Positions 54,042 through 61,125 of a stretch of DNA of 64,000 bases are shown in pieces. Within the stretch, counting starts at the first letter, position 1. Each line of letters starts with the position of its first letter. The notes under the pieces were generated by a model. The model did not search any database and was not told where the DNA came from. It saw nothing but the letters and a program-made list of their open reading frames with translations. The translations under genes were made by a program, and so were the position numbers. The DNA lies in assembly GCA_040500365.1 (NCBI GenBank), contig CP148031.1, forward strand, positions 248,001 through 312,000. The letters are read 5' to 3'. The stretch comes from Dehalobacter alkaniphilus (GTDB lineage Bacteria > Bacillota > Desulfitobacteriia > Desulfitobacteriales > Syntrophobotulaceae).

Positions 54042-54986
54042 ATGAAAAAAATAACAATAACAATGATCATCATGCTGCTTGCTTCGCTGCTTATGCTCAA
54101 TGCCTGCGCCAAACAGGAATTTGCAGTTAAAGTGAATAAGCAAAGTATCCCCATGACGACTTATGAAGAAAAGTTAAATGCCAGCAAAACCTATTATGAG
54201 AAGCAGGGTATGGACTTTAGCACGGATGAGGGCATGGCCAGTCTGGAAAGCATCAAAAGTTCCGTCCTCGAAAATATTATTATGACAGAATTAATTCGAC
54301 AGGAAGTTGAGAAGAATAAATGGGATACAACCAATCCAGAAGTTACAAAGAAAATAGATGAGCTCAAAAGTACGCTGATCAATCAGGATTACGCAAGCTT
54401 TCTGAAAGAACAGGCGATGACCGAAGAAGAAGTGGCCAATTTTTATGCTTTTTCGTATTACGTTGGTAAAGATGTGACAGTTTCGGATCAGGAAGTCCAG
54501 CAGTATTTTGAATCGCATTACTCCGATTTTGGCGGACAGGATGAACAGGTCAAGGCCAGCCACGTTTTGGTTGCGACTGAAGCGGAAGCCAATAAAGTAA
54601 TCCAGGAGTATAAGGCTGGTAAAGATTTTTCCGAACTGGCCAAGGAATATTCTACGGATACCGTGAGTAAGGATTCCGGCGGAAACCTCGACTATTTCTC
54701 CCGCGGAGAAATGGTTACGGAATTTGAGGATGCTGCTTTCAGCCAGAAGGTAGGAACCATTTCAGAAACACCAGTCAAGACGAAATTTGGCTACCATGTC
54801 ATTCTGGTTGAAGACCATAAAGAGGCTGTTGTGCCTGACTTTGAAAAGGTTAAAACAAGCGTTCAGGAAGCTGCTTTGGCAAATGCCAAAAATCTAAAAG
54901 TACAAAGCTACTATTCTGAACTCAGACAAGCAGCTGAAGTCGAATACGCCGAAGAATTAAAACCGGCAGATACAACTGCTAAATAA
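54042..54986 (+). CDS. Parvulin-type peptidyl-prolyl isomerase lipoprotein (PrsA/SurA-like foldase)
   Basis: A 314-residue secreted lipoprotein. The signal peptide ends in a lipobox LMLNAC, giving Cys21 as lipid anchor. The N-terminal chaperone helices (SurA_N-like) precede a parvulin domain from about 165 to 265 (KASHVLVATEAEANKV, GGNLDYFSRGEMVTEFEDAAF, KTKFGYHVILVED). It assists folding of exported proteins outside the membrane. GAAAGGGAG precedes the ATG. Located between mfd and spoVT as in many clostridia. Confidence 0.93.
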   Translation: MKKITITMIIMLLASLLMLNACAKQEFAVKVNKQSIPMTTYEEKLNASKTYYEKQGMDFSTDEGMASLESIKSSVLENIIMTELIRQEVEKNKWDTTNPEVTKKIDELKSTLINQDYASFLKEQAMTEEEVANFYAFSYYVGKDVTVSDQEVQQYFESHYSDFGGQDEQVKASHVLVATEAEANKVIQEYKAGKDFSELAKEYSTDTVSKDSGGNLDYFSRGEMVTEFEDAAFSQKVGTISETPVKTKFGYHVILVEDHKEAVVPDFEKVKTSVQEAALANAKNLKVQSYYSELRQAAEVEYAEELKPADTTAK

Positions 54987-55018
54987 GCAATAGGATTATT
55001 TAATCTGATCAAACCATA

Positions 55019-55057
55019 AGAGGGAGTAACAAAACTTCAGTTTTTGTTACTCCTCTA
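55019..55057 (+). terminator. Intrinsic terminator after the foldase gene
   Basis: AGAGGGAGTAACAAAA/TTTTGTTACTCCTCT long stem followed by ATTTATTTATT; 32 bp past the stop. Confidence 0.8.
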
Positions 55058-55224
55058 TTTATTTATTCGTAAGTCTGCAACAGACCAAGAATATTTTAGC
55101 ACAAGACAGATCGGTCATCCCGGATTATTCTTTTTTGCGTGTATGGAAAAATATGAATAATAAAGCAGTTCAAGATATATACTAAGATTGAATTAGTCGC
55201 TTTGGAAAAAGGAGGGAGAACTTA

Positions 55225-55773
55225 ATGAAAGCAACCGGAATCGTCAGAAGAATAGATGATCTTGGCCGAGTAGTTATTCCCAAGGAAATCCGGCGGACTT
55301 TACGGATAAGAGAAGGAGATCCACTGGAGATTTTTGTGGACAGGGAAGGGGAAGTGATACTAAAGAAGTATTCGCCCATTGGTGAGTTGGGAGACTTCGC
55401 CAAAGAATATGCGGATTCTTTATTTGAATCAACAGGACACATTGCCTGTATCGGAGATAGAGATGTCATCATCGCGGTGTCAGGGGCTTCCAAGAAAGAC
55501 TACCTAAACAAATCTCTTGGCGCTGTAGCCGAGCAGGCCATGGAAGAAAGGAGAACCATTTACAATACGGGAGAATCTTCTGTTTTGAAAGAAACAGAAG
55601 GAGAGGAAAAAGTCAAAGCAACAAATCAGGTCATTGCACCGATTATTGCTGAAGGTGATCCCATTGGGGTAGTCGTACTCATGTCCAAAGAACCGAACAT
55701 CAAGATGGGAGATTTGGAAATCAAACTTGCTGAAACTGCAGCGGGCTTTTTAGCCAAACAAATGGAACAGTAA
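55225..55773 (+). CDS. spoVT: Stage V sporulation regulator SpoVT
   Basis: A 182-residue forespore regulator. Residues 1-50 are an AbrB-type swapped-hairpin DNA-binding domain (MKATGIVRRIDDLGRVVIPK), and 55-180 a GAF-like domain. It modulates SigG-dependent genes. AAAGGAGGGAG precedes the ATG. In Bacillus it is followed by the flippase-like yabM, which is absent here. Confidence 0.97.
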   Translation: MKATGIVRRIDDLGRVVIPKEIRRTLRIREGDPLEIFVDREGEVILKKYSPIGELGDFAKEYADSLFESTGHIACIGDRDVIIAVSGASKKDYLNKSLGAVAEQAMEERRTIYNTGESSVLKETEGEEKVKATNQVIAPIIAEGDPIGVVVLMSKEPNIKMGDLEIKLAETAAGFLAKQMEQ

Positions 55774-55799
55774 TGTTTAAATGCAAAGAATAAAAATCG

Positions 55800-55835
55800 A
55801 AAAGGACTGTTAACAGCATGTTGACAGTCCTTTTC
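55800..55835 (+). terminator. Intrinsic terminator after spoVT
   Basis: AAAAGGACTGT...ACAGTCCTTTT hairpin followed by CTT, 27 bp past the spoVT stop. Confidence 0.85.
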
Positions 55836-55840
55836 TTAAG

Positions 55841-55935
55841 TGGCGTGCCCAGATAAGCACGCATTATCTAACTAGTGAGAGTCCAGTCGGGGTAAGTGCC
55901 AAGACGCCCCGAGATGCTTGCCAAAGATCTTCCTG
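55841..55935 (+). other. Structured, possibly group II intron-derived fragment
   Basis: A GC-rich insert in an AT-rich gap: GCGTGC-ccagataa-GCACGC hairpin, then AACTAGTGAGAGTCCAGTC, then GGGG...GCCCC. The order (GTGCCCAGATAAG start, a 'GTGAGAGTC' loop, then a GC stem) resembles the first domain of bacterial group II introns. No reverse transcriptase or 3' domain is present. It sits where Bacillus carries yabM, between spoVT and mazG. This is from pattern memory only; a covariance search would decide. Confidence 0.28.
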
Positions 55936-56004
55936 CCATTTATAGTATTATTGGACAAGCAACGAGTGCCTTGTCAACCTTAATATCAAACAGGAGGAAA
56001 GCAA

Positions 56005-57174
56005 GTGAACCCGATATTAAATATTCTGGGCCTCGGAGACCAAGGACTTGATTCTTTGTCTCTTGCCGCCTATAAATTATTGAAAGGTTCAGATCTGATA
56101 TTTCTGTGGAATGTCGAACATCCGGCAGCTTCAGATCTGATTCGGGAGGGTTTCCCGTGCCAGGAAATATTCGCAGCAGCAGAAAAAACGGAAAATATCC
56201 TTTTAGACTTAGACACAGGACTCGATTTGATTGCAGAAAAGGTTATGACGGTGTCCGGTAAAAAGCAAATAACGCTCGCTTTGCCGGGTTTCCCAATCGC
56301 GGAAGGCAGGATCACAGCCGGACTTTACCGAAGGCTTGGAACTTCTTTTACTCTGAAGGCGACAATGATCAGGGAAAATAGTGACCGGCTGGAAAGGCTC
56401 ACTGCAATTATGGCCGAATTGCGTTCTGCTTGGGGGTGTCCTTGGGATAAGGAGCAAGATCATGAGTCGCTGAAGAAATATCTGATTGAAGAGACCTATG
56501 AAGTGCTGGATGCAATTGATTCCAAAAATATGAATAATTTATGTGAGGAATTGGGAGACTTATTATTACAAGTCGTGTTCCATTCCCGCATTGAAGAGGA
56601 ATCCGGGCGATTCAGCCTGAACGATGTCATAAAGGGCATTTCGGACAAACTGATACGCCGGCATCCTCATGTTTTTGGGTCAGTTGAAGTAGCATCAAGC
56701 CAGGAAGTTCTGGTAAACTGGGATGAAATTAAAAAAATGGAAAAGCTGACATCCCAAAGTCCGGAAAAAGAAACGGAAAGGAATTTCTTTGATATTCCAG
56801 GAGGGCTTCCAGCGCTGCAATTCGCTGAAAAGACTCAAAAAAAGGCTTCTAAAGCCGGTTTTGACTGGGAGGATCACCGGGGCCCCCTTTCTAAAATCTA
56901 TGAAGAGCTCGCTGAGCTTGAAAAGGAAGTGGGAAAAAGTCCAAGAATAGAAGAAGAACTAGGCGATTTGCTCTTTTCTATTGTTAACCTGTCGCGCTTT
57001 CTCGGAATAAACGCTGAAGAAGCCCTGCGGCAGGGGACGAAGAAATTTCAACAAAGATTTTATAAAATGATGCACAAAATAGATTTGGAAGGACCTAACA
57101 GTGGAGGATTGAGCATGGAAAACATGAATTTTTTCTGGGAAGTGGTAAAAAGTGAAGAAAAAACTGGGGTTTGA
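56005..57174 (+). CDS. mazG: Nucleoside triphosphate pyrophosphohydrolase MazG (YabN-type, reduced N-terminal domain)
   Basis: A 389-residue protein. The C-terminal about 265 residues carry two tandem MazG domains (LIEETYEVLDAID...EELGDLLLQVVFHSR and KIYEELAELEKEVG...EELGDLLFSIVNLSR) with the EExxE/ExxD metal ligands, hydrolysing non-canonical NTPs. The N-terminal tetrapyrrole-methylase-like domain is only about 125 residues instead of the usual about 200: LNILGLGDQGLDSLSLAAYKLL leads after a short stretch to LALPGFPIAEGR, so a central part is missing and methylase activity is doubtful. GTG 56005 follows AGGAGG by seven bases. Confidence 0.93.
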   Translation: MNPILNILGLGDQGLDSLSLAAYKLLKGSDLIFLWNVEHPAASDLIREGFPCQEIFAAAEKTENILLDLDTGLDLIAEKVMTVSGKKQITLALPGFPIAEGRITAGLYRRLGTSFTLKATMIRENSDRLERLTAIMAELRSAWGCPWDKEQDHESLKKYLIEETYEVLDAIDSKNMNNLCEELGDLLLQVVFHSRIEEESGRFSLNDVIKGISDKLIRRHPHVFGSVEVASSQEVLVNWDEIKKMEKLTSQSPEKETERNFFDIPGGLPALQFAEKTQKKASKAGFDWEDHRGPLSKIYEELAELEKEVGKSPRIEEELGDLLFSIVNLSRFLGINAEEALRQGTKKFQQRFYKMMHKIDLEGPNSGGLSMENMNFFWEVVKSEEKTGV

Positions 57175-57260
57175 GGTTTATTTTAGCATTTCCAAGAAGG
57201 AAAATGCAGTTTCATAGCGAATATAGAGGCTATTAGTTTTTATTATTAGGAGGGAGACTT

Positions 57261-57533
57261 TTGAATAAAGCGGAACTCGTTGCTGCAGTAGCAGAAAAGA
57301 CCGAATTCACCAAGAAGGATGCCGAAAAAGCGGTAGCCGCAGTCTTTGACACAATCAGTCAAGCAATGGCAAGTGGTGAGAAAGTCCAATTAGTTGGTTT
57401 TGGTACATTTGAGGTTAAGAAAAGAGAAGAGCGTGTCGGTAGAAATCCTCAAACCAAAGAGGAAATTGTCATTCCCGCATGCAAAGTACCTGGCTTTAAG
57501 GCAGGAAAAGCTTTAAAAGAGTCAGTACAGTAA
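57261..57533 (+). CDS. hup: HU-family nucleoid protein
   Basis: A 90-residue DNA-bending HU protein. Family features are MNKAELV at the start, GFGTFEVKKREERVGRNPQT (arm) and VPGFKAGKALKE at the end. Start is TTG at 57261 preceded by AGGAGGGAG. Followed by a strong terminator, so it has its own transcript. Confidence 0.97.
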   Translation: MNKAELVAAVAEKTEFTKKDAEKAVAAVFDTISQAMASGEKVQLVGFGTFEVKKREERVGRNPQTKEEIVIPACKVPGFKAGKALKESVQ

Positions 57534-57568
57534 GTTCTTGAATTTTTTAAGTTCATAGCTTGATTGCG

Positions 57569-57600
57569 AAAAACCAGGTTCTTTTTGAGCCTGGTTTTTT
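57569..57600 (+). terminator. Intrinsic terminator after hup
   Basis: AAAACCAGG...CCTGG hairpin followed by TTTTTT. Confidence 0.85.
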
Positions 57601-57632
57601 AAGATGCATTTCAAAATAAGGAGTTGTTTTGT

Positions 57633-57887
57633 TTGAGACTGGACAAATATCTTAAGGTATCAAGGCTTATCAAAAGGAGAACTGTGGCCAAGGATGTCTG
57701 TGGAGGCGAAAAAGTCAGTGTAAATGGCAGAGTTGCCAAACCTTCGGCAGAAGTAAAGCCTGGAGACATTATTTGCATTGATATGCGGAATCATATCCTT
57801 GAGGTCAAGGTGCTGTCGACGCCACCAAGTGCCAAGGCGGAAGAAGCTGAGACACTCTATCAGCTGATTAAAGATGAAAAAAAATAA
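57633..57887 (+). CDS. rqcP: S4-domain RNA-binding protein RqcP (YabO)
   Basis: An 84-residue S4 protein, MRLDKYLKVSRLIKRRTVAK, that acts in ribosome-associated quality control with RqcH on stalled 50S subunits. TTG 57633 is the start because AAGGAG lies nine bases upstream; the in-frame TTG at 57624 abuts it. Precedes yabP as in Bacillus. Confidence 0.93.
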   Translation: MRLDKYLKVSRLIKRRTVAKDVCGGEKVSVNGRVAKPSAEVKPGDIICIDMRNHILEVKVLSTPPSAKAEEAETLYQLIKDEKK

Positions 57888-57907
57888 TGATGTCTAAACC
57901 CCCGACT

Positions 57908-57931
57908 TTCTGAATAAGTATTTATTCAGAA
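57908..57931 (+). promoter_or_regulatory. Hairpin just upstream of yabP
   Basis: TTCTGAATAA-gta-TTTATTCAGAA, 20 bp after rqcP, without a T-run; followed by AGGGGC and a G7 run that are the yabP ribosome-binding region. It may be a weak processing or attenuation element. Confidence 0.4.
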
Positions 57932-57952
57932 GGGGCTTTGGGGGGGATGGAA

Positions 57953-58231
57953 ATGACAGGCCAACGGGAAATTGAGCATAAGATTGTTATCAAAGACAGA
58001 AGACTACTGACAGTTTCAGGGGTAAAAAAAGTAAAATCGTTCGACCCCAAAGAGATTACGCTGGATACCACAAAAGGTAGGGTGACGATCAAGGGGCGGG
58101 ACCTGGGTGTAAACAATCTTAACCTCGAACAATCAGAGCTGGAGATTGAAGGCCAAATTGACATGCTGACTTATGCTGCGAGTGGATCTGGAGAATCCTC
58201 CAAAGGAGTATGGGAAAAAATTTTCAAATAG
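57953..58231 (+). CDS. yabP: Sporulation protein YabP
   Basis: A 92-residue YabP, required for spore cortex formation in Bacillus and needed with YabQ. The segment EHKIVIKDRRLLTVSGVKKVKSFD matches the family core. ATG 57953 was chosen with the G7 run six bases before it; ATG 57947 and TTG 57938 are alternatives. Forms a pair with yabQ. Confidence 0.92.
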   Translation: MTGQREIEHKIVIKDRRLLTVSGVKKVKSFDPKEITLDTTKGRVTIKGRDLGVNNLNLEQSELEIEGQIDMLTYAASGSGESSKGVWEKIFK

Positions 58232-58273
58232 CCTTTTGAAGGGGGCGAAATCGGGATTAGCGAGTTTGCTGTT

Positions 58274-58726
58274 TTGATTAGCATTGTCCTAAGTGGATTA
58301 CTTGTTGGGATATGTTTTGATTTTTACCGAATGTTACGCTGGCATTTGGGCCTGACAAAGATACAGACGTTTTTGGGGGATTTACTTTTCTCTATTGCTG
58401 CGCTTGGAATTATTTTTTGCTTAGCGCAAAAAGCAAATTACCTTGAATTTCGTTTTTATCTTTTTTTGGGAAGTTTGTTAGGTCTTTTGCTCTATATTGT
58501 GATTTTTAGCCGATATGTTAAAAAAATTTTTGATGTATTATTTCGCTTGATCCGTTACGTTAGCCAATTCATCAGAAAGCTTATCCAGGCTTTTTTGCGG
58601 GGCGTTTACATCGGAATTGCCGGAATGATGCGGATTCCCTATGGCATTTTGCGCTGGCTGGGGATGCTTCTGTATCGGATCGGTGAAGCGATAAGCCGGA
58701 ATACTTTGATCAAAAAAAGCAAATAG
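58274..58726 (+). CDS. yabQ: Spore cortex biosynthesis protein YabQ
   Basis: A 150-residue membrane protein with about four hydrophobic helices and FDFYRMLRW after the first helix, typical of YabQ. The listed TTG 58274 is 27 bp from the GAAGGGGG. An ATT codon at 58256 is ideally spaced to that site and would add ISEFAV, giving the usual first-helix length, so a non-canonical ATT start is possible. The C-terminal ...KKSK is followed by the TAG stop inside the 17-bp target duplication of the IS element; insertion did not change the protein. No terminator separates it from the IS. Confidence 0.9.
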   Translation: MISIVLSGLLVGICFDFYRMLRWHLGLTKIQTFLGDLLFSIAALGIIFCLAQKANYLEFRFYLFLGSLLGLLLYIVIFSRYVKKIFDVLFRLIRYVSQFIRKLIQAFLRGVYIGIAGMMRIPYGILRWLGMLLYRIGEAISRNTLIKKSK

Positions 58727-58728
58727 TA

Positions 58729-60187
58729 TGTCAATAGTCTGCGATAATGTCACCCTGATAGGGTGATAACTGTGCAGCAGAAATGTCATCCCTAAGTTTC
58801 TTGGAATAGAAAATTTCGGTATAGCCAAACCAAGGGGAATTAGTTTTGTTTTTAGGTTTAATTAAAGTCTCAGAAGGTAGGCAATTAGTAGAGTTGTCCG
58901 GCTGAGAGATATGTATTATACTTTCCTTAGGCTGAGTATTAAGCGGTTCTGGTTTAATCACAAGGCCCTTGAAAAGAACCTGCATTCCGATATGTTTACT
59001 GGTTGCTACAGTAATCGTGTCATGAGGGGATGCAGGGATTTCTTTATTATCCTTAGAAATTGGCAACCGGTATTTCTGACCTCTATAAGAAAAGGAAAGG
59101 CCTGAATCAAGCTTTCTTGTTTCATGTATAGCAAAGGTTAACTGAAATGCAGCCAAATCCTGTTTGGGCAAATAGGCCTTTTCCATGCTGGCAGCCTGGA
59201 CGGAGAATTTGCGGTTGTAATAGGGAATATATTGCCTCAGGAATTCATTAGCCTGTTCAATTGAATTAATGCCTTTACGCTTCATATCTTTAGGCAAACG
59301 ATCCTGCAAAGTTTCCCAGAGCCTTTCAATCCCCCCTTTAGCTTGTGCAGACTTGGCAATGATAAGTAGAATTTTGGTTTCTCTGAGAGCTCTTGCGAAG
59401 TGGGGTTGACGCTCGACTTTACCAGTTAGTTCTTCATCTAGTGTCAGTTTCTTTTTTGTTTTACTGTCATAAGCAAAGACTGTTCTACCATCGGTGTAAA
59501 TTTCCCTTGGCAAATGGCCGTCTTGATTCATCTGAAACATCAACTCACAATACCCTTCAAAGGTTTCTTCCTTTTCGAAATGAAGAGCTAGAATACGACC
59601 TGTGGCATCATCTACAGCACCATGAAGGTGCAGGTAGGAGTCATTGCCCAGCCAATCATAACTGGAAGCATCCATCTGAACGAGTTCTCCTTCACGTTTA
59701 CGGGCATTTCTTGACCGATGTTTCTTCGGTCTTCGTTTGGCCTTTGGGGATCGAATACCACTGGCTTTTAGATGTCTTGAAACAGTGCTGACAGAGACAA
59801 ATATCCCCTTGTCTTCAGCGAGAACATCGGTAGCATGGCAAAAGTTATAGTTGATCAATTCCTTTTCGTAAATCTCAATGATGTTCAAGGCTAACTTTGG
59901 ATCTAAGGCATTAGCAGGCTTACGTCCTCTGTTTTTATGCAGAATGCTCATGACCCCATTGGCGGTGGCCTCCACTTTCAACCGCTGTACTTGTCTGACG
60001 CTGAGATTTAGAAGCCCTGCTGCTTGTTTGTTTAATAAATGGCCTGCCAATAATTCTTCGATAATGGTTACTTTTCTTGCTTCTTGCTTGCTCATTTCTA
60101 ATTTCATTCTCCCATTATATCTGTTTTGTGAGGGGATGACATTTTCCTTGAAGAATTATACTATGACATTATCGCAGATCAACAACA
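58729..60187 (-). mobile_element. Complete IS1202-like (ISNCY) insertion sequence with 17-bp target duplication
   Basis: A 1459-bp element. Its ends share an inverted repeat; inner arms CTGCGATAATGTCA are identical and both ends begin TGT. Flanks are AAAAAAAGCAAATAGTA at 58712-58728 and 60188-60204, a 17-bp direct repeat. Long duplications of this size are known for IS1202-type elements. One transposase gene, opposite to the host operon direction. The insertion separates yabQ from the downstream HTH/divIC genes. Confidence 0.93.
58731..60107 (-). CDS. IS1202-like transposase
   Basis: A 458-residue DDE transposase. Residues 1-110 hold two helix-turn-helix segments (NLSVRQVQRLKVEA; FVSVSTVSRHLKASG) and a basic patch PKAKRRPKKHRSRNARKR. 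The integrase core follows, with Asp in QMDASSYDW, Asp in YTDGRTVF and Glu in AKGGIERLWETL as the catalytic triad. The C-terminal domain is about 150 residues. The ATG is followed by an intact frame, so the copy looks active. The same protein N-terminus occurs at 1-563. Confidence 0.93.
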   Translation of the reverse strand: MKLEMSKQEARKVTIIEELLAGHLLNKQAAGLLNLSVRQVQRLKVEATANGVMSILHKNRGRKPANALDPKLALNIIEIYEKELINYNFCHATDVLAEDKGIFVSVSTVSRHLKASGIRSPKAKRRPKKHRSRNARKREGELVQMDASSYDWLGNDSYLHLHGAVDDATGRILALHFEKEETFEGYCELMFQMNQDGHLPREIYTDGRTVFAYDSKTKKKLTLDEELTGKVERQPHFARALRETKILLIIAKSAQAKGGIERLWETLQDRLPKDMKRKGINSIEQANEFLRQYIPYYNRKFSVQAASMEKAYLPKQDLAAFQLTFAIHETRKLDSGLSFSYRGQKYRLPISKDNKEIPASPHDTITVATSKHIGMQVLFKGLVIKPEPLNTQPKESIIHISQPDNSTNCLPSETLIKPKNKTNSPWFGYTEIFYSKKLRDDISAAQLSPYQGDIIADY

Positions 60188-60339
60188 AAAAAAAGCAAAT
60201 AGTATTGATTTTGACTAGCTTTAATTATATAATAACTATACTTATAATATTTTTGTAGTTGGTTTGTACGGAATATGTAGCTGGTATGTAGATGGATTTT
60301 TGTCTTTGTTGGTAAATTGGCAATAAGGAAAAGAAGATT

Positions 60340-60579
60340 TTGCACTGGGAAATACGAGGATTGGAAAAACTGAGTTTCCGGGAGAGACAAGCTGTCATGC
60401 TTAAAGAAAGCGGGCGTTCCAGCGAGGATATCGCCAAGGTTTTGGGGATAAGCGGCAGTTCTGTTTCAACCATGCTCGCAAGGGCCAAGACCAAAGGATA
60501 TCAGATCATCGGAATCATCCAGGATCATGAATTAGGGCTGAATTATCCACTGGAGGATGATGAGGAAAATGAGAAATAG
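60340..60579 (+). CDS. Small sigma-70 region-4-like HTH protein
   Basis: A 79-residue protein with the helix-turn-helix LSFRERQAVMLKESGRSSEDIAKVLGISGSSVSTMLARAKTKG, the kind found in region 4 of sigma factors and LuxR-type proteins. It has no other domain. Start is TTG 60340 with AAGGA upstream. It lies between the IS and divIC and overlaps the start of divIC, so the two are probably co-transcribed. I do not recognise a named family member; it could be a small sporulation or cell-division regulator. Confidence 0.65.
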   Translation: MHWEIRGLEKLSFRERQAVMLKESGRSSEDIAKVLGISGSSVSTMLARAKTKGYQIIGIIQDHELGLNYPLEDDEENEK

Positions 60580-60880
60580 CAAAAAGCATACAAAGAAGAG
60601 AATAAAAAAGATAAACCCAATATTCGTAATTGTTTTGGGGATTGCTTTGATGTTAGGCGGAAGCTGGTCCTATCAGCTGCTTCAGTTGGATCGTTCCATT
60701 GAGCAGCAAAAAGCAGAGCTCGAGAGTAAAAAGCTTCAGATTATTGCTCAAAATGGTCAATTACATGAGGAAATAGAGAAATTAAATACCCCGAGTTATG
60801 TGGAACAATTAGCCAGAGAAAAACTTGGACTGGTTCGTAAAGGAGAAATTTTAATAGCTCCCAAAGAGTCGGAAAATTAA
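60569..60880 (+). CDS. divIC: Septum formation initiator DivIC (FtsB-like)
   Basis: A 103-residue bitopic protein. A short basic cytoplasmic tail is followed by one membrane helix (IFVIVLGIALMLGGSWSYQLL), then a coiled coil (IEQQKAELESKKLQIIAQNG), ending with VEQLAREKLGLVRKGE typical of DivIC/FtsB. ATG 60569 is assumed; 60557 and 60560 are in-frame alternatives. Works with FtsL and DivIB at the division site. In Bacillus yabQ precedes it directly; here the IS and a small HTH gene lie between. Confidence 0.9.
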   Translation: MRNSKKHTKKRIKKINPIFVIVLGIALMLGGSWSYQLLQLDRSIEQQKAELESKKLQIIAQNGQLHEEIEKLNTPSYVEQLAREKLGLVRKGEILIAPKESEN

Positions 60881-60905
60881 TCTATAAATGATAAGTGTAT
60901 TTGAT

Positions 60906-60957
60906 AAGCGCTGCCGCACAACGAATTATTTTTAATTTGTTAACGGCAGCGCTTTTT
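60906..60957 (+). terminator. Intrinsic terminator after divIC
   Basis: AAGCGCTGCCG/CGGCAGCGCTT perfect 11-bp stem with long AT loop, followed by TTT; 23 bp past the stop. Confidence 0.85.
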
Positions 60958-61125
60958 GATCAGGTAATATCATGTCAATTGGGCGGTGATATTCGTATAT
61001 GATACAATGCCAATAGTTTTTTTGCTGAAGCAAGAAAAATGATTGCCAACGAAGATTCCCGAATTAGACAAGCTTCGCGGACGCCATCAGCTATAATAAT
61101 TCCATTAAGTGGAAGAGGTGGCATT

